A stretch of DNA of 64,000 nucleotides. Source: Paracoccus denitrificans. Lineage in GTDB: Bacteria; Pseudomonadota; Alphaproteobacteria; Rhodobacterales; Rhodobacteraceae. The translations under genes and the position numbers were made by a program. The stretch spans positions 62,001-126,000 of the forward strand of contig VAFL01000009.1 in the NCBI GenBank assembly GCA_005768755.1, read 5' to 3'. Of this stretch, positions 8,057 through 16,770 are shown in pieces (position 1 is the first letter of the stretch; every line of letters starts with the position of its first letter). Under the pieces are notes generated by a model that was not told the origin of the DNA, made no database searches, and saw nothing but the letters and a program-made list of their open reading frames with translations.

Positions 8057-11000
8057 TCAGCCCGCCCGCGAAATTTCCTGCAGGGGACGCCAGTCACTTC
8101 TCAGCAACCGGCTGCAACGATCGCTTCTTGTCAGCGTCAAGGCAGGATCATTGGCCGGTGCATCCGCCACTTGATCCTGGGTCGCCGGCCAGATCAAAAG
8201 CCCGCCCGGCGCAAGACGATTGGCCATCTGCGCGACCTCTTGCGGATCAAGCTCGCGCGGGCTGGCAATCAGGGTGAATGGTGCCCCGGATTCGTCTGTC
8301 GTGACGTTATACATCGGCTTTTGCAGCGCCTTTTCCAGCGCCTGATCGCCGCCGACGACAAGGGCTTTGCCGTTTCTGAAGCCGCGCCAGTCATGTGCAA
8401 GGCGCTGATACATCTTGCGCGCGACCCCATCGCTTCCACAGGCAGCACAGCGGCCGGTCGGATCGATCTGGTTCCACGCGTCACAGATATTGCAATGCGA
8501 GGCGTCACGCTGCGCCATCCTCTCGGACAGTTCTGCCGCGCTATCGCGGGTCAGAGGATGGGCGATGGTCGTTTTTTCATCCAGGACGGCAGACAGCATG
8601 GGCCGTGTCTTCACGGTCAGCGCGGCAATGGCATCAAGCGCCACAAGGTTCCGGTCCGTGCTTTCCAGGAAATAACTGAACTCCACATCCGTGTTCCCTT
8701 GCGGAAGCTCGTAGGAAAAGCCGGCATCCGCGGTGACCGCATCGCGGTTCAGCACGAAAAGACCACCCTGAACGTGCCGGAAGGGCTGACGGGGATGGGT
8801 GGCGGCGAATTCCTGATTTCGGAACTTGTCGAAAGCCGGATGTGCGGCAAGTTCCTCTCCAAGTGTAAACTTCGGCATATGGCAGAAGTAACCGCCCATA
8901 TCCGCCGAAGGGTCTTCGCGCATGGATTTTATCAGGGGCCGTTCCCAGCCGTGGCGCTGTACAAACCCCTCTTTCGAGCAGACATAAATCGCATAGACAG
9001 AGTCACTGGCCGCAAGCGCAATATTCGTCGCACCACCGACGAACCTGTTCTTCTGCAACTCAAACAGGCGCATGTTCGGCATCTCGGCCGCCTGCTCACG
9101 CAGCATCGTCAGGAATTCGTCGTCCGAACCGTTATCAATGACGGACAAAGTGTAAGGCGTCGTCGTATGTTCGCGGATACGGCGGATGATTTCGCGCGTG
9201 TGCTCGATATCGCGATATTCTGGCGTGTCATAGGTTACCAGCATAATCTCGATCCGGGCGTCCAGCCAGGTATCCAGATAGGTCCGCATGGTCAGCGGCG
9301 TGCCGATCCGTTCGCGCAGGAAGTCGCGCGCACGATCCTGCATCGTGGCAAGGCGCGGGCCGGACATTCGGGCCAGTCTTTGAATGCCGTCCGCCAGCGA
9401 GGCCGCATCCCCCTGATCCGTCACGATTGCCGTGATCTCGTCATCCAGAAAATCGGGCACCGATGAGACATCGCTGGTGACAACCGGAAGGCCAAGCGCC
9501 ATCGCTTCAAGGATGACCGTCGGGAACCCCTCGGTATCTCCATTGGCGGCGACCACACTGGGAACGACAAGGAAATCCGCTTTGCGCATCGCGTCGATGA
9601 CAGGTTCCCGCCCGTCGAGCGGGCCGTGAAACGCGACGTTCTGCAGCCCCAACCGATCGGCCTGTTCGCGCACAGCATCCTCGTCGCGACCATAGCCGTA
9701 GACATCGAACTGAACCTGATCCGGTCCAAGCTGGGCGGCAGCGTCCAGCAGAACGGGCAGGCCCTTCTTCTCGACGAAGCGGCCGATGAACATGCCTTTC
9801 AGGGGGCCGTCACGCCTGACCTGCATGACCGGCGCATCCAGCCCGAACTCTTCCAGATCCACGGCCTGGAAATTATAGGCGATCTTAGCGGTCGGGACGC
9901 CCAAGGGCTCCAGGAAGCGGCGGTGGTAATCCCCGTGCACGAACAGGCGCTGGCACAGCGGGTCAGCAACGACTTCCGCCACACGGTTCCGCTTCACATT
10001 GTTTTCGTGGAAAATATCGACGGCATGGGCAAAGAAGGTGAACGGAATGCCGGTCTGCTGCGCTGCCGGCCATGCCAGATTGGTGGTGCAGGGATAGGCG
10101 AAATGCGCATGTATCTGGTTGCGGTCATGCGCTTGCAACAGATCTGCAAGCTGTGCCGCATCTTCGACCTGGTGGGCGTCGATGTCGAAATCCAGTTCAG
10201 CAGCACGGTCCGGTGCAATCTTGTAATAGACGCGGACATCGTGGCCGTTCCGGACCAGCCAGCGAATCTCCTCCAGCACGAATGTCTGGCTGAGCGCCGG
10301 CCAATCCCACAGGACATATGCAAGGCGCAGGGGCTCCAGACCACGGCGCATCCTTTCTGGCCGGATCTTGGTCAGCAGCGCGCTCTTGTTCGTGTGCAGG
10401 GGAACGGTGCGGGTGATATTGCCCAATTCGCTTTTGTCGAGAAAGTAATCGACCCCGAGCAGCGGCAGGTAGACCGGTTCGTAAAGGTGGGTGTAGCGTG
10501 CGATCAGGTCCCAATCGACAAGCCGCGACAGCGACGTGTCGAACCCGCCATATTGGTCGTAAAGCGCGCGGCGATGCATGAAGACGTTCAGGTCGATGAA
10601 GCTGTTGCCGATCAGGCGCTGCCGGTCCCAGGGCCGTCCGCGCTTGTCGAAAACGCCGCTTTCCGTGTCATTCATCGACAGGCCGCAATACGCCGTCGAA
10701 ACGGTATCGCATTCCGCAAATGCCGCCGCCATGAACAGCAGATAATCATCGTGCCAGCGATTATCGCTGTCCAGATAGGCGATCAGATCGCCCGTTGCGG
10801 CAGCAAGCCCGTGATTTCGGGCCGCACTGACGCCGCCGTGATCCGCTTCGATGATCCGCAGCACACCGTCGGCGATCTGACTTGCGAAATCGCTGCGTAC
10901 GACTTCCAGCGTGCGGTCTTCCGACCCGTCATCGACAAGAATGACCTCTGCAGGTGGCAGGCTCTGGTTGAACGCACTGGACAGCGCGCGTGAAACAACG

Positions 11001-11539
11001 CTTTCGCGGTTCCAACTCGGCATGATGACCGAGATGCGTGGCGCCGTATCTCCGATCGCCATACGCGCAAGGCGGGCCTGCTCGGCCGTGATAGGCTCCG
11101 GGTCGGACTTGCCGCTTGCCAGAACGCTGTCCAGGAACGGCCCATGGCGCAGCTGTGAAATCCAGGGCATCCTGCCGACGCTTGCTCCGTTGCTGCGCTT
11201 ATCCGCGGCGTCGCCATCGCCGGCAGGCTTTCGACCTTCGGACATGCCGAAGCGCAGATAATGCAGAAGCGGGTTCATCCCGGCCCTGAGGACGTCGGGA
11301 TTGTCCTGCAGATAGAACTCGGTCGAGAACTTGGGCGACGGGTCCCGCAACAGGATTGCACCGACGAAAAGATAATGCAGTTCGGGGTCCAGACCCGACA
11401 TGCCGACATCAAGGTATTTCTGCGAATACCAAGTAGAATCAAACAGTTCCGACCGCTTCAGCAGGGCGAGATCGCTTTCCCTTGGCCGTTTCAAGGGAAA
11501 ATTTTCTGTCAGTGAGATATCCACGGAAATATCTTTCAT
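8057..11539 (-). CDS. Giant three-module glycosyltransferase with zinc ribbon
   Basis: About 1160 residues from the ATG at 11539; a GTG at 11563 is in frame and neither has a clear ribosome site. In order: two 'WYSQKYLDV' / 'FYLQDNPDV' repeats (about 32-103), a GT2 domain from 168 ('ISVIMPSWNRES', 'LVDDGS', 'YLDSDNRW'), a GT4 (GT-B) domain from about 396 with 'FIGRFVEKKGLPVLLDAA' and the 'EGFPTVILEAMALGLPVV' donor site, and a second GT-A-like domain from about 758 ('IMLVTYDTPEYRD', 'VIDNGSDD'). A CxxC...CxxC ribbon at about 1016-1034 ('CNICDAW', 'CAACGSDG') follows. The final 125 residues resemble the remnant of a methyltransferase. One chain could add several sugars in succession. It is transcribed toward the first glycan operon. 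Confidence 0.85.
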   Translation of the reverse strand: MKDISVDISLTENFPLKRPRESDLALLKRSELFDSTWYSQKYLDVGMSGLDPELHYLFVGAILLRDPSPKFSTEFYLQDNPDVLRAGMNPLLHYLRFGMSEGRKPAGDGDAADKRSNGASVGRMPWISQLRHGPFLDSVLASGKSDPEPITAEQARLARMAIGDTAPRISVIMPSWNRESVVSRALSSAFNQSLPPAEVILVDDGSEDRTLEVVRSDFASQIADGVLRIIEADHGGVSAARNHGLAAATGDLIAYLDSDNRWHDDYLLFMAAAFAECDTVSTAYCGLSMNDTESGVFDKRGRPWDRQRLIGNSFIDLNVFMHRRALYDQYGGFDTSLSRLVDWDLIARYTHLYEPVYLPLLGVDYFLDKSELGNITRTVPLHTNKSALLTKIRPERMRRGLEPLRLAYVLWDWPALSQTFVLEEIRWLVRNGHDVRVYYKIAPDRAAELDFDIDAHQVEDAAQLADLLQAHDRNQIHAHFAYPCTTNLAWPAAQQTGIPFTFFAHAVDIFHENNVKRNRVAEVVADPLCQRLFVHGDYHRRFLEPLGVPTAKIAYNFQAVDLEEFGLDAPVMQVRRDGPLKGMFIGRFVEKKGLPVLLDAAAQLGPDQVQFDVYGYGRDEDAVREQADRLGLQNVAFHGPLDGREPVIDAMRKADFLVVPSVVAANGDTEGFPTVILEAMALGLPVVTSDVSSVPDFLDDEITAIVTDQGDAASLADGIQRLARMSGPRLATMQDRARDFLRERIGTPLTMRTYLDTWLDARIEIMLVTYDTPEYRDIEHTREIIRRIREHTTTPYTLSVIDNGSDDEFLTMLREQAAEMPNMRLFELQKNRFVGGATNIALAASDSVYAIYVCSKEGFVQRHGWERPLIKSMREDPSADMGGYFCHMPKFTLGEELAAHPAFDKFRNQEFAATHPRQPFRHVQGGLFVLNRDAVTADAGFSYELPQGNTDVEFSYFLESTDRNLVALDAIAALTVKTRPMLSAVLDEKTTIAHPLTRDSAAELSERMAQRDASHCNICDAWNQIDPTGRCAACGSDGVARKMYQRLAHDWRGFRNGKALVVGGDQALEKALQKPMYNVTTDESGAPFTLIASPRELDPQEVAQMANRLAPGGLLIWPATQDQVADAPANDPALTLTRSDRCSRLLRSDWRPLQEISRAG

Positions 11540-11904
11540 TTCATCAGGGTGCCGAGCTGACACTGGTTTGCGGGTACCACAACTTGTCCATCATCACATC
11601 AGTGTTCAGGGTCTGCCGCCGTAGCCTTGCCGCGCCTCGCGCATTCGGACACTACGTGCATCGCATGACGGAAACTTACCGGTCACCTTCTGTCGCAGGG
11701 GGACTTTGATGACAAGACCCTTCACAACCTTGTGGTGTTCTACGTCGGGTTAAGCACGCGGCGATGCCAAATTTTCTTGCAGCTGCCAGGAAATGATACC
11801 AGCCCCGCAATCCTGCGGGACGTCTGATCATGAAGATCGGACAATACCAGCCTGCGACGCTGATGGTCGCCGGTGCTGTGGGATTATGGGGCAGGTCGCA
11901 CTCG
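11540..11904. other. 365-nt intergenic stretch, no gene seen
   Basis: This separates the start of the giant glycosyltransferase from the end of the IDH-like gene, both on the minus strand, so it should hold the glycosyltransferase promoter. I see no coding frame with normal codon use. The only structure is a short hairpin (CCCGCA at 11804-11809, TGCGGG at 11814-11819) that may end the IDH-gene transcript; it lacks a T-run. Confidence 0.5.
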
Positions 11905-12981
11905 CTAACTTGCCGAACCCGTGTTCAGCGATTTCACGACAGCCAGGGCGAAGTCATCGGTCGCCAGCGTCCCGCCAAGGTCGCGGGTCCGGGTCTGTGG
12001 ATTGGCGATGGTCCGTTCCAGCGCATCCAACAGGGCAAGCTGCGCCTTTTGCAGATCTTCGCGATTGCGCTGTGTGCCCAGCCACCCCAGCAGCATCGCG
12101 GCCGATCCGATCAGCGAAGACGGGTTTGCTATGCCCTTGCCGGCAATATCGGGGGCAGAGCCGTGCTGAGCCTGCGCCATCGCAATATCGCTGCCGGCAT
12201 TCAGCGATGCCGCCAGCCCCAGACTGCCCGACAGTTCAGACGCAAGGTCCGACAGGATGTCACCAAACATGTTTGTCGTCACGAGGACGTCAAATGCCTC
12301 TGGTCGCCTGACCAGATGCGCACAAGCGGCATCGACCAGAAGCTCGTCATAAGCGATGTCGGGATTCTGGCCCGCAACCTCGCGGCAGCATTCCAGGAAC
12401 AGGCCGTCCGTCACGCGCAGGACGTTCTGCTTGTGGATAGCGGTTACCTTTTTGCTGCGCGACCTCGCGCCCTCGAACGCGGCATGTGCGATCCGCATCG
12501 ACGCCTGTCGCGTGATGCGGCGCGTGGCGATGGTGACGTCCTCGGTCACGTGCAGCTCGCCCGTGCCGGCAAACATGCACCTGTCCGAATAAAAGCCTTC
12601 GGTATTTTCGCGGTAGATGACCAGATCGAAATCCGCGCCGGTCGCGGACGGCAGGCCGTGGCGCGTTTTCGCAGGCCGGATATTCGCGAAAAGATCAAGA
12701 CGTTTGCGCAATTCGCCTGACGGATTCAGCCCGCCCTTGTCCCGCGCTGGATAGTCCAGATGGGAAACCGGCCCAAGGATCAGACCGTCCGCGGCACGCG
12801 CAGCCTCATACGCGCTGTCGGGAAAGGTCATGCCATGTTTGTCAAGCGCGCCGAAACCGACCGCGATCTCGCGGAATGTAAAGCCGATACCGAAAATTCG
12901 GTCCAGACCTTCCAGAACAGCACGCGTTGCGGATGTGATTTCCGGGCCGATGCCGTCACCGGGCAGAAGTGCGATTTCCAT
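11905..12981 (-). CDS. Isocitrate/isopropylmalate dehydrogenase family protein
   Basis: 358 residues. The start at 12981 is chosen because 'MEIALLPGDGIGPEI' is the family N-terminus and an AAAGGA site lies nine bases before it. Substrate and cofactor motifs are present: 'LRKRLDLFANIRPAK', 'VIYRENTEGFYS', the catalytic Lys region 'VTAIHKQNVLR', and metal-binding aspartates in 'TTNMFGDILSDLASEL'. Such enzymes oxidise and decarboxylate a (2R,3S)-2-hydroxy-3-carboxy acid to a 2-oxoacid with NAD+. Which acid is not readable: isocitrate, tartrate, isopropylmalate and homoisocitrate enzymes share these motifs. It is divergent from the LysR gene and near the tricarballylate genes, so isocitrate or a relative is a reasonable guess. 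Confidence 0.8.
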   Translation of the reverse strand: MEIALLPGDGIGPEITSATRAVLEGLDRIFGIGFTFREIAVGFGALDKHGMTFPDSAYEAARAADGLILGPVSHLDYPARDKGGLNPSGELRKRLDLFANIRPAKTRHGLPSATGADFDLVIYRENTEGFYSDRCMFAGTGELHVTEDVTIATRRITRQASMRIAHAAFEGARSRSKKVTAIHKQNVLRVTDGLFLECCREVAGQNPDIAYDELLVDAACAHLVRRPEAFDVLVTTNMFGDILSDLASELSGSLGLAASLNAGSDIAMAQAQHGSAPDIAGKGIANPSSLIGSAAMLLGWLGTQRNREDLQKAQLALLDALERTIANPQTRTRDLGGTLATDDFALAVVKSLNTGSAS

Positions 12982-13114
12982 GCTCAGCGGTCCTTTCCAG
13001 ACATTCGTTGGCAAATTGCGCGATATTGGGTCATTGCATTCCCCCTTGCATCCGTTCCATTCCTTGACGTGATCTGGCGGCGGGATTGCCGTCTTGAAAA
13101 CAGGCGAGATCGCC

Positions 13115-14065
13115 ATGCGCGTCGACTATCTTGGGCTTGAGGCTTTCGTTGCCATTGCCGATTACGGGTCGTTCCTGCGGGCCGCACAAGCACTGAACCT
13201 TTCGCAAGCGGCGCTCAGTCACCGGCTGCGAAAGGTCGAGGATGATCTTGGCACCGCCTTGCTGACCCGAACCAGTCGCGAAGTCTCGCTGACGGCGGTT
13301 GGTCAGGGGCTTTTGCCGGAAGCCCGGCGCCTGCTGACTGCAATTCAGGACACATACGAATCCGTCCGCGCAGGTGCGCAGCGCCAGGTGAAGCGGTTTT
13401 CCTTCGCCTGTACGCCGACGATCGCCCATTCCGTGCTTCCCGCCGTATTGGCTGACTTCGCGCGCGAAAAGCCGGGCGTCGGCTTCGAAATGCTGGAAAT
13501 CCCCGTCGTTCGCATTCCCGAAGTCGTGCGGCGCGGGGCGGCGGAATTCGGTCTGACGGTGATGTCGGCCGAATTGCCCGACCTGCGGATGCGACCGATC
13601 GTGGACGAGGATTACATGCTGTTCGTCCATCGCGACAATCCCATTGCGTCGCAGGAAAGCGTCACGCTGGACGATATCCTTGGCACGCCCCTTGCCCGCA
13701 TCTCGTCGCAGTCGAAAAACCGGCAGCTTCTCGATGTGGCCTTCGGCGAGGCGCGTGACAAGATGATCTGGCAGTACGAGGTGCAAAGCGCATCCTTCGC
13801 GCTTCGGATCGTGTCCAGCGGGGCGGCCATGACGATCCTGCCGGCATCTGCGGTGCTGATGGCGCCGGATTCCATCGTGGCGCTGCCGTTTTCCGGCATT
13901 CAGCTGAACCGGACCATCGGGGTTGTGTCGCGCCGTGGGATACCACTGTCCGACGTCGCAACCGCAATGCTGTCGCGGATCGAGACGCAGTTGCTGCAAG
14001 GTGCGCTTCGACGGCATGGTCATGATCACTTCAGCCCCGCTGATGGTCCAAGACCTCGGGGTTGA
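13115..14065 (+). CDS. LysR-family transcriptional regulator
   Basis: 316 residues from the ATG at 13115; a TTG at 13094 would add seven residues. Residues 1-62 are the winged helix-turn-helix ('LEAFVAIADYGSFLRAAQALNLSQAALSHRLRKVEDDLG'), split here by function: scanning helix 'RAAQALNLSQAA' and recognition helix 'LSHRLRKVE'. The rest is the periplasmic-binding-like effector domain. It is divergent from the IDH-like dehydrogenase with 133 nt between starts, the usual arrangement for a LysR protein controlling its neighbour. It probably senses a carboxylic acid and controls the catabolic genes on both sides. Its 3' end overlaps the convergent dehydrogenase gene by 35 nt. Confidence 0.85.
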   Translation: MRVDYLGLEAFVAIADYGSFLRAAQALNLSQAALSHRLRKVEDDLGTALLTRTSREVSLTAVGQGLLPEARRLLTAIQDTYESVRAGAQRQVKRFSFACTPTIAHSVLPAVLADFAREKPGVGFEMLEIPVVRIPEVVRRGAAEFGLTVMSAELPDLRMRPIVDEDYMLFVHRDNPIASQESVTLDDILGTPLARISSQSKNRQLLDVAFGEARDKMIWQYEVQSASFALRIVSSGAAMTILPASAVLMAPDSIVALPFSGIQLNRTIGVVSRRGIPLSDVATAMLSRIETQLLQGALRRHGHDHFSPADGPRPRG

Positions 14066-15020
14066 TCATGTCCGAGGGGGCGCCTGCGGCATAATTGTTC
14101 ACGACCTGGAAGATATCCGCGAACTGCCGGTCAAGTTCTTCGGCGGTGATGAAGCCGATATGCGGTGTCGGGATGACTTTCGGGTGCGAAAGTAACGGAT
14201 CACGGGGGTTGGTGACCGGCTCGCCTGGAAAGACATCCAGCGCAGCGCGCCCGATACGACCGGCATCAAGCGCCGCAATCACAGCCCCCGGCGCGATAAG
14301 CCCGGCACGCGAGGTATTGACCAGAACCGAGTCGGGCTTCATCGCCAGCAGGTCGGATTCGGTGATTTCACCGCGCGTGTCCGGCGTCAGACGTTTATGG
14401 ATGCTGACGACATCGGAATGGGCAAAGAAGTCCTCGCGGCTTGCTGCAACGGGTTGGCCGTCAGAAATCGCCCGTTCGCGGCCCGTTTCGGATGCCCAGT
14501 ACCGCACCTCCATCCCCAGGCCGCGGGCGAAAGTCGCGACGGTCCTGGCGATGCCGCCATAGCCGTAAAGCCCCAGCCGCTTGCCTGCGACGTTGCGGCC
14601 AAGCGGGGCCGCGCCCTGCCACGCACCCGCCCGCGCCGAAGCGATCTGCTCGGGCAGATAGCGAAGCGCGGACATGATCAAGGCGATCGTCAGCTCTGCG
14701 GTCGAAGTTGACGGGCCGTCCTTCGTCATTCTGGAACAGAACAGAATGCCGGCCTTTGTCAGTGCCTGCGTATCGACATGGCTGTGCTGGCCCCGCATCG
14801 CGATCATGCGCACGCCTTTCAACTGGCCGGCAAGCTCGGCACCGACGGTGGTGCGATCCCTGAACAGAACGACGACATCGGCATCCGCCAATCTTTCAGC
14901 CAGCAAGGACGGGTCAGGCGCAGGATCAGTCCAGATGGTGACCTCATGCTGGTTCAGCAGCTTCATGCAGGGCAGGTCCCGCAGCATGTCGTACCAATCG
15001 TCCAGGATGTGGACCTTCAC
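14031..15020 (-). CDS. D-2-hydroxyacid dehydrogenase family protein
   Basis: 329 residues. The NAD-binding fold has 'KRLGLYGYGGIARTVATFA', and the catalytic Arg, Glu and His lie in 'VLVNTSRAGLI', 'DVFPGEPV' and 'VIPTPHIGF'. Members reduce 2-oxoacids or oxidise D-2-hydroxyacids with NAD(H). The start overlaps the stop of the TPP-enzyme gene by ATGA, so the two are translationally coupled and probably handle linked intermediates. The exact substrate is unknown. The 3' end runs 35 nt into the convergent LysR gene. Confidence 0.83.
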   Translation of the reverse strand: MKVHILDDWYDMLRDLPCMKLLNQHEVTIWTDPAPDPSLLAERLADADVVVLFRDRTTVGAELAGQLKGVRMIAMRGQHSHVDTQALTKAGILFCSRMTKDGPSTSTAELTIALIMSALRYLPEQIASARAGAWQGAAPLGRNVAGKRLGLYGYGGIARTVATFARGLGMEVRYWASETGRERAISDGQPVAASREDFFAHSDVVSIHKRLTPDTRGEITESDLLAMKPDSVLVNTSRAGLIAPGAVIAALDAGRIGRAALDVFPGEPVTNPRDPLLSHPKVIPTPHIGFITAEELDRQFADIFQVVNNYAAGAPSDMINPEVLDHQRG

Positions 15021-16699
15021 AGCAGGCCTCCGATATCAATTGGCTTCTCGATTCCGATGTGCCCGCCCGGATGCGCGCGGCGCACCACCGGCGATGCGAC
15101 GCGGTCTGATACGGGAAAATCCCACACGGCTGCACCGCCCGTCTTGGCGAAATCGGCAACCAGTTCCGGCAGACGACTGATATCGGTGACCCGCGTCCCG
15201 CCCAGACCAAAGCCCCTTGCCATTGCGGCCAGATCGACACGTCCGAATACCGCGCCCGCATCGGACAGTCCTTCGTCGCGCAGCTTGTGAATTTCTGACC
15301 CATAAGCGCCATCATTCAGCACGCAGATCAAGACATTCATGCCGTGGCGACGGATCGTTTCCAGTTCCTGGATATGCATCAGCAGCGAACCGTCGCCGTC
15401 GAACATCACCACCGTATCGCCCGGACGGGCTTGCGCGACACCCATCGCGTAAGAAATCCCGTTCCCGATGGCACCAAATTCACGGATCGTCAGGAAATGG
15501 CTTTGCGGCCGGTTCATATGCGCAAAGTAGAAGGAACAATGCCCCGAGGAGTTGACCATCTGCCAATCCCTCGGCAAGGCCGCGTCAAGCGCGCTGACGA
15601 CATCGCGCGGATCGTGCAGACCCTGCTCTGGCGGGAATTCGGCAGTGTCGGACACGGCGCTGGCAATCGCCGCTTTCAGTCGGTCGTTTCGCCAACCGGG
15701 TTGCGCTGCGACGGCTTGCGTCAGTGCCTCGGCGCCAAGGCGCGCATCGGCGCGCAGCTGTGCATCGGCAGACACCATTCCCTGACTGAGGGCGCGCGGA
15801 TTGGTGTCGATCTGTATCAGCTCGGCATTCGGGAACAGTTTGCCCTTGTCCAGATTATGCTGCGTAAGACTGCAGCCGATGGCGACGACCAGATCGGCCT
15901 GTTCGAACAGCGCGCGCGCCAGTGTCGACGAAAAGCCGCCAGCGATGCCAACGCTGAACGCGTCGCCATGAAACAACCCTCGGGCCGGAAGCGTCGTTGC
16001 CAGAACCGCGCCCAGTCTTTCGGCAAGTGCCCGTGCTGCCGGCCCGGCGCCTGCGGCAACCGCGCCAAGCCCACCCATGACGACGATCCGCCGCGCCGCG
16101 TCGATCCGGGCCGCAAGCTGTTTCACCGCCGCATCATCAGGTGTGATCGCCGCGAGGCAGGGCAGGATATCGGCATAAGGGCTGGGGTGCGCCAGCGGTT
16201 CGTCCAGCAGTTTCGCCTGAAGATCGAAAGGGACGCCAAGCACGACCGGGCGGCGATCCTCGACCGCCTGCACGAAGGCATTGCGGATCTGCGCGGTCAT
16301 GCGCGGGATATGGTGCAGGCGATGATAGGCTGCGCCGGTGGCGGTAATGAAAGGCGCCTGATCTATGTCCTGATTATACCAGGCAGCGCCCAGTGGTGCC
16401 TCGCCCGCGAAAACCACCAGGGGAACGCCGGCGCGAACCGCAGCAGGCAGAGCCGTTAACACCTGCGTCAATCCCGGCCCGCAGGTCACGGTCGCCACAC
16501 CAACCCGCCCCGTCTTGCGTGCATAGGCGGTGGCGGCGGCCACGGCACAATGTTCGTGTCGAACATAGACCATTTTGACACCGCGATCCGCCAGCGCGGT
16601 CGCCCAGTTCATATTGGCGTCGCCCAGAAGCGCAAAGCAGTCGGCGACGCCCTGCTGCACGAAGCTGTCGGCAAGCGATTCATAGACATGATGGGTCAT
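15017..16699 (-). CDS. Thiamine-pyrophosphate enzyme, acetolactate-synthase-like
   Basis: 560 residues, the normal length for the family. The catalytic Glu lies in 'VYVRHEHCAVAAATAYA'. The central FAD/NAD-fold domain includes 'IVVMGGLGAVAAGAGPAAR'. The C-terminal TPP/Mg site is 'MFDGDGSLLMHIQELETI...NDGAYGSE' (GDG...N). Relatives include acetolactate synthase, benzoylformate and oxalyl-CoA decarboxylase and other 2-oxoacid decarboxylases. Beside an IDH-like dehydrogenase and a tricarboxylate uptake system it could decarboxylate the 2-oxoacid formed, but nothing in the sequence fixes the substrate. It overlaps the following dehydrogenase gene by four bases and lies 71 nt after the PrpF-like gene. 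Confidence 0.82.
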   Translation of the reverse strand: MTHHVYESLADSFVQQGVADCFALLGDANMNWATALADRGVKMVYVRHEHCAVAAATAYARKTGRVGVATVTCGPGLTQVLTALPAAVRAGVPLVVFAGEAPLGAAWYNQDIDQAPFITATGAAYHRLHHIPRMTAQIRNAFVQAVEDRRPVVLGVPFDLQAKLLDEPLAHPSPYADILPCLAAITPDDAAVKQLAARIDAARRIVVMGGLGAVAAGAGPAARALAERLGAVLATTLPARGLFHGDAFSVGIAGGFSSTLARALFEQADLVVAIGCSLTQHNLDKGKLFPNAELIQIDTNPRALSQGMVSADAQLRADARLGAEALTQAVAAQPGWRNDRLKAAIASAVSDTAEFPPEQGLHDPRDVVSALDAALPRDWQMVNSSGHCSFYFAHMNRPQSHFLTIREFGAIGNGISYAMGVAQARPGDTVVMFDGDGSLLMHIQELETIRRHGMNVLICVLNDGAYGSEIHKLRDEGLSDAGAVFGRVDLAAMARGFGLGGTRVTDISRLPELVADFAKTGGAAVWDFPVSDRVASPVVRRAHPGGHIGIEKPIDIGGLL

Positions 16700-16770
16700 C
16701 AGTAGAACTCTCGATCCGGGCAGGGGTGTGGTGGCCTGCCGTCGTTTGCAATCAGCCGTTCTGGCGCGGA

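Noticed and set aside
8051..9466. 471-codon plus-strand open frame
   Set aside because: It is antisense to the giant glycosyltransferase, has no recognisable motif and reflects the GC-rich third-position bias.
9626..10993. 455-codon plus-strand open frame
   Set aside because: Also a shadow of the same glycosyltransferase gene; no domain seen.
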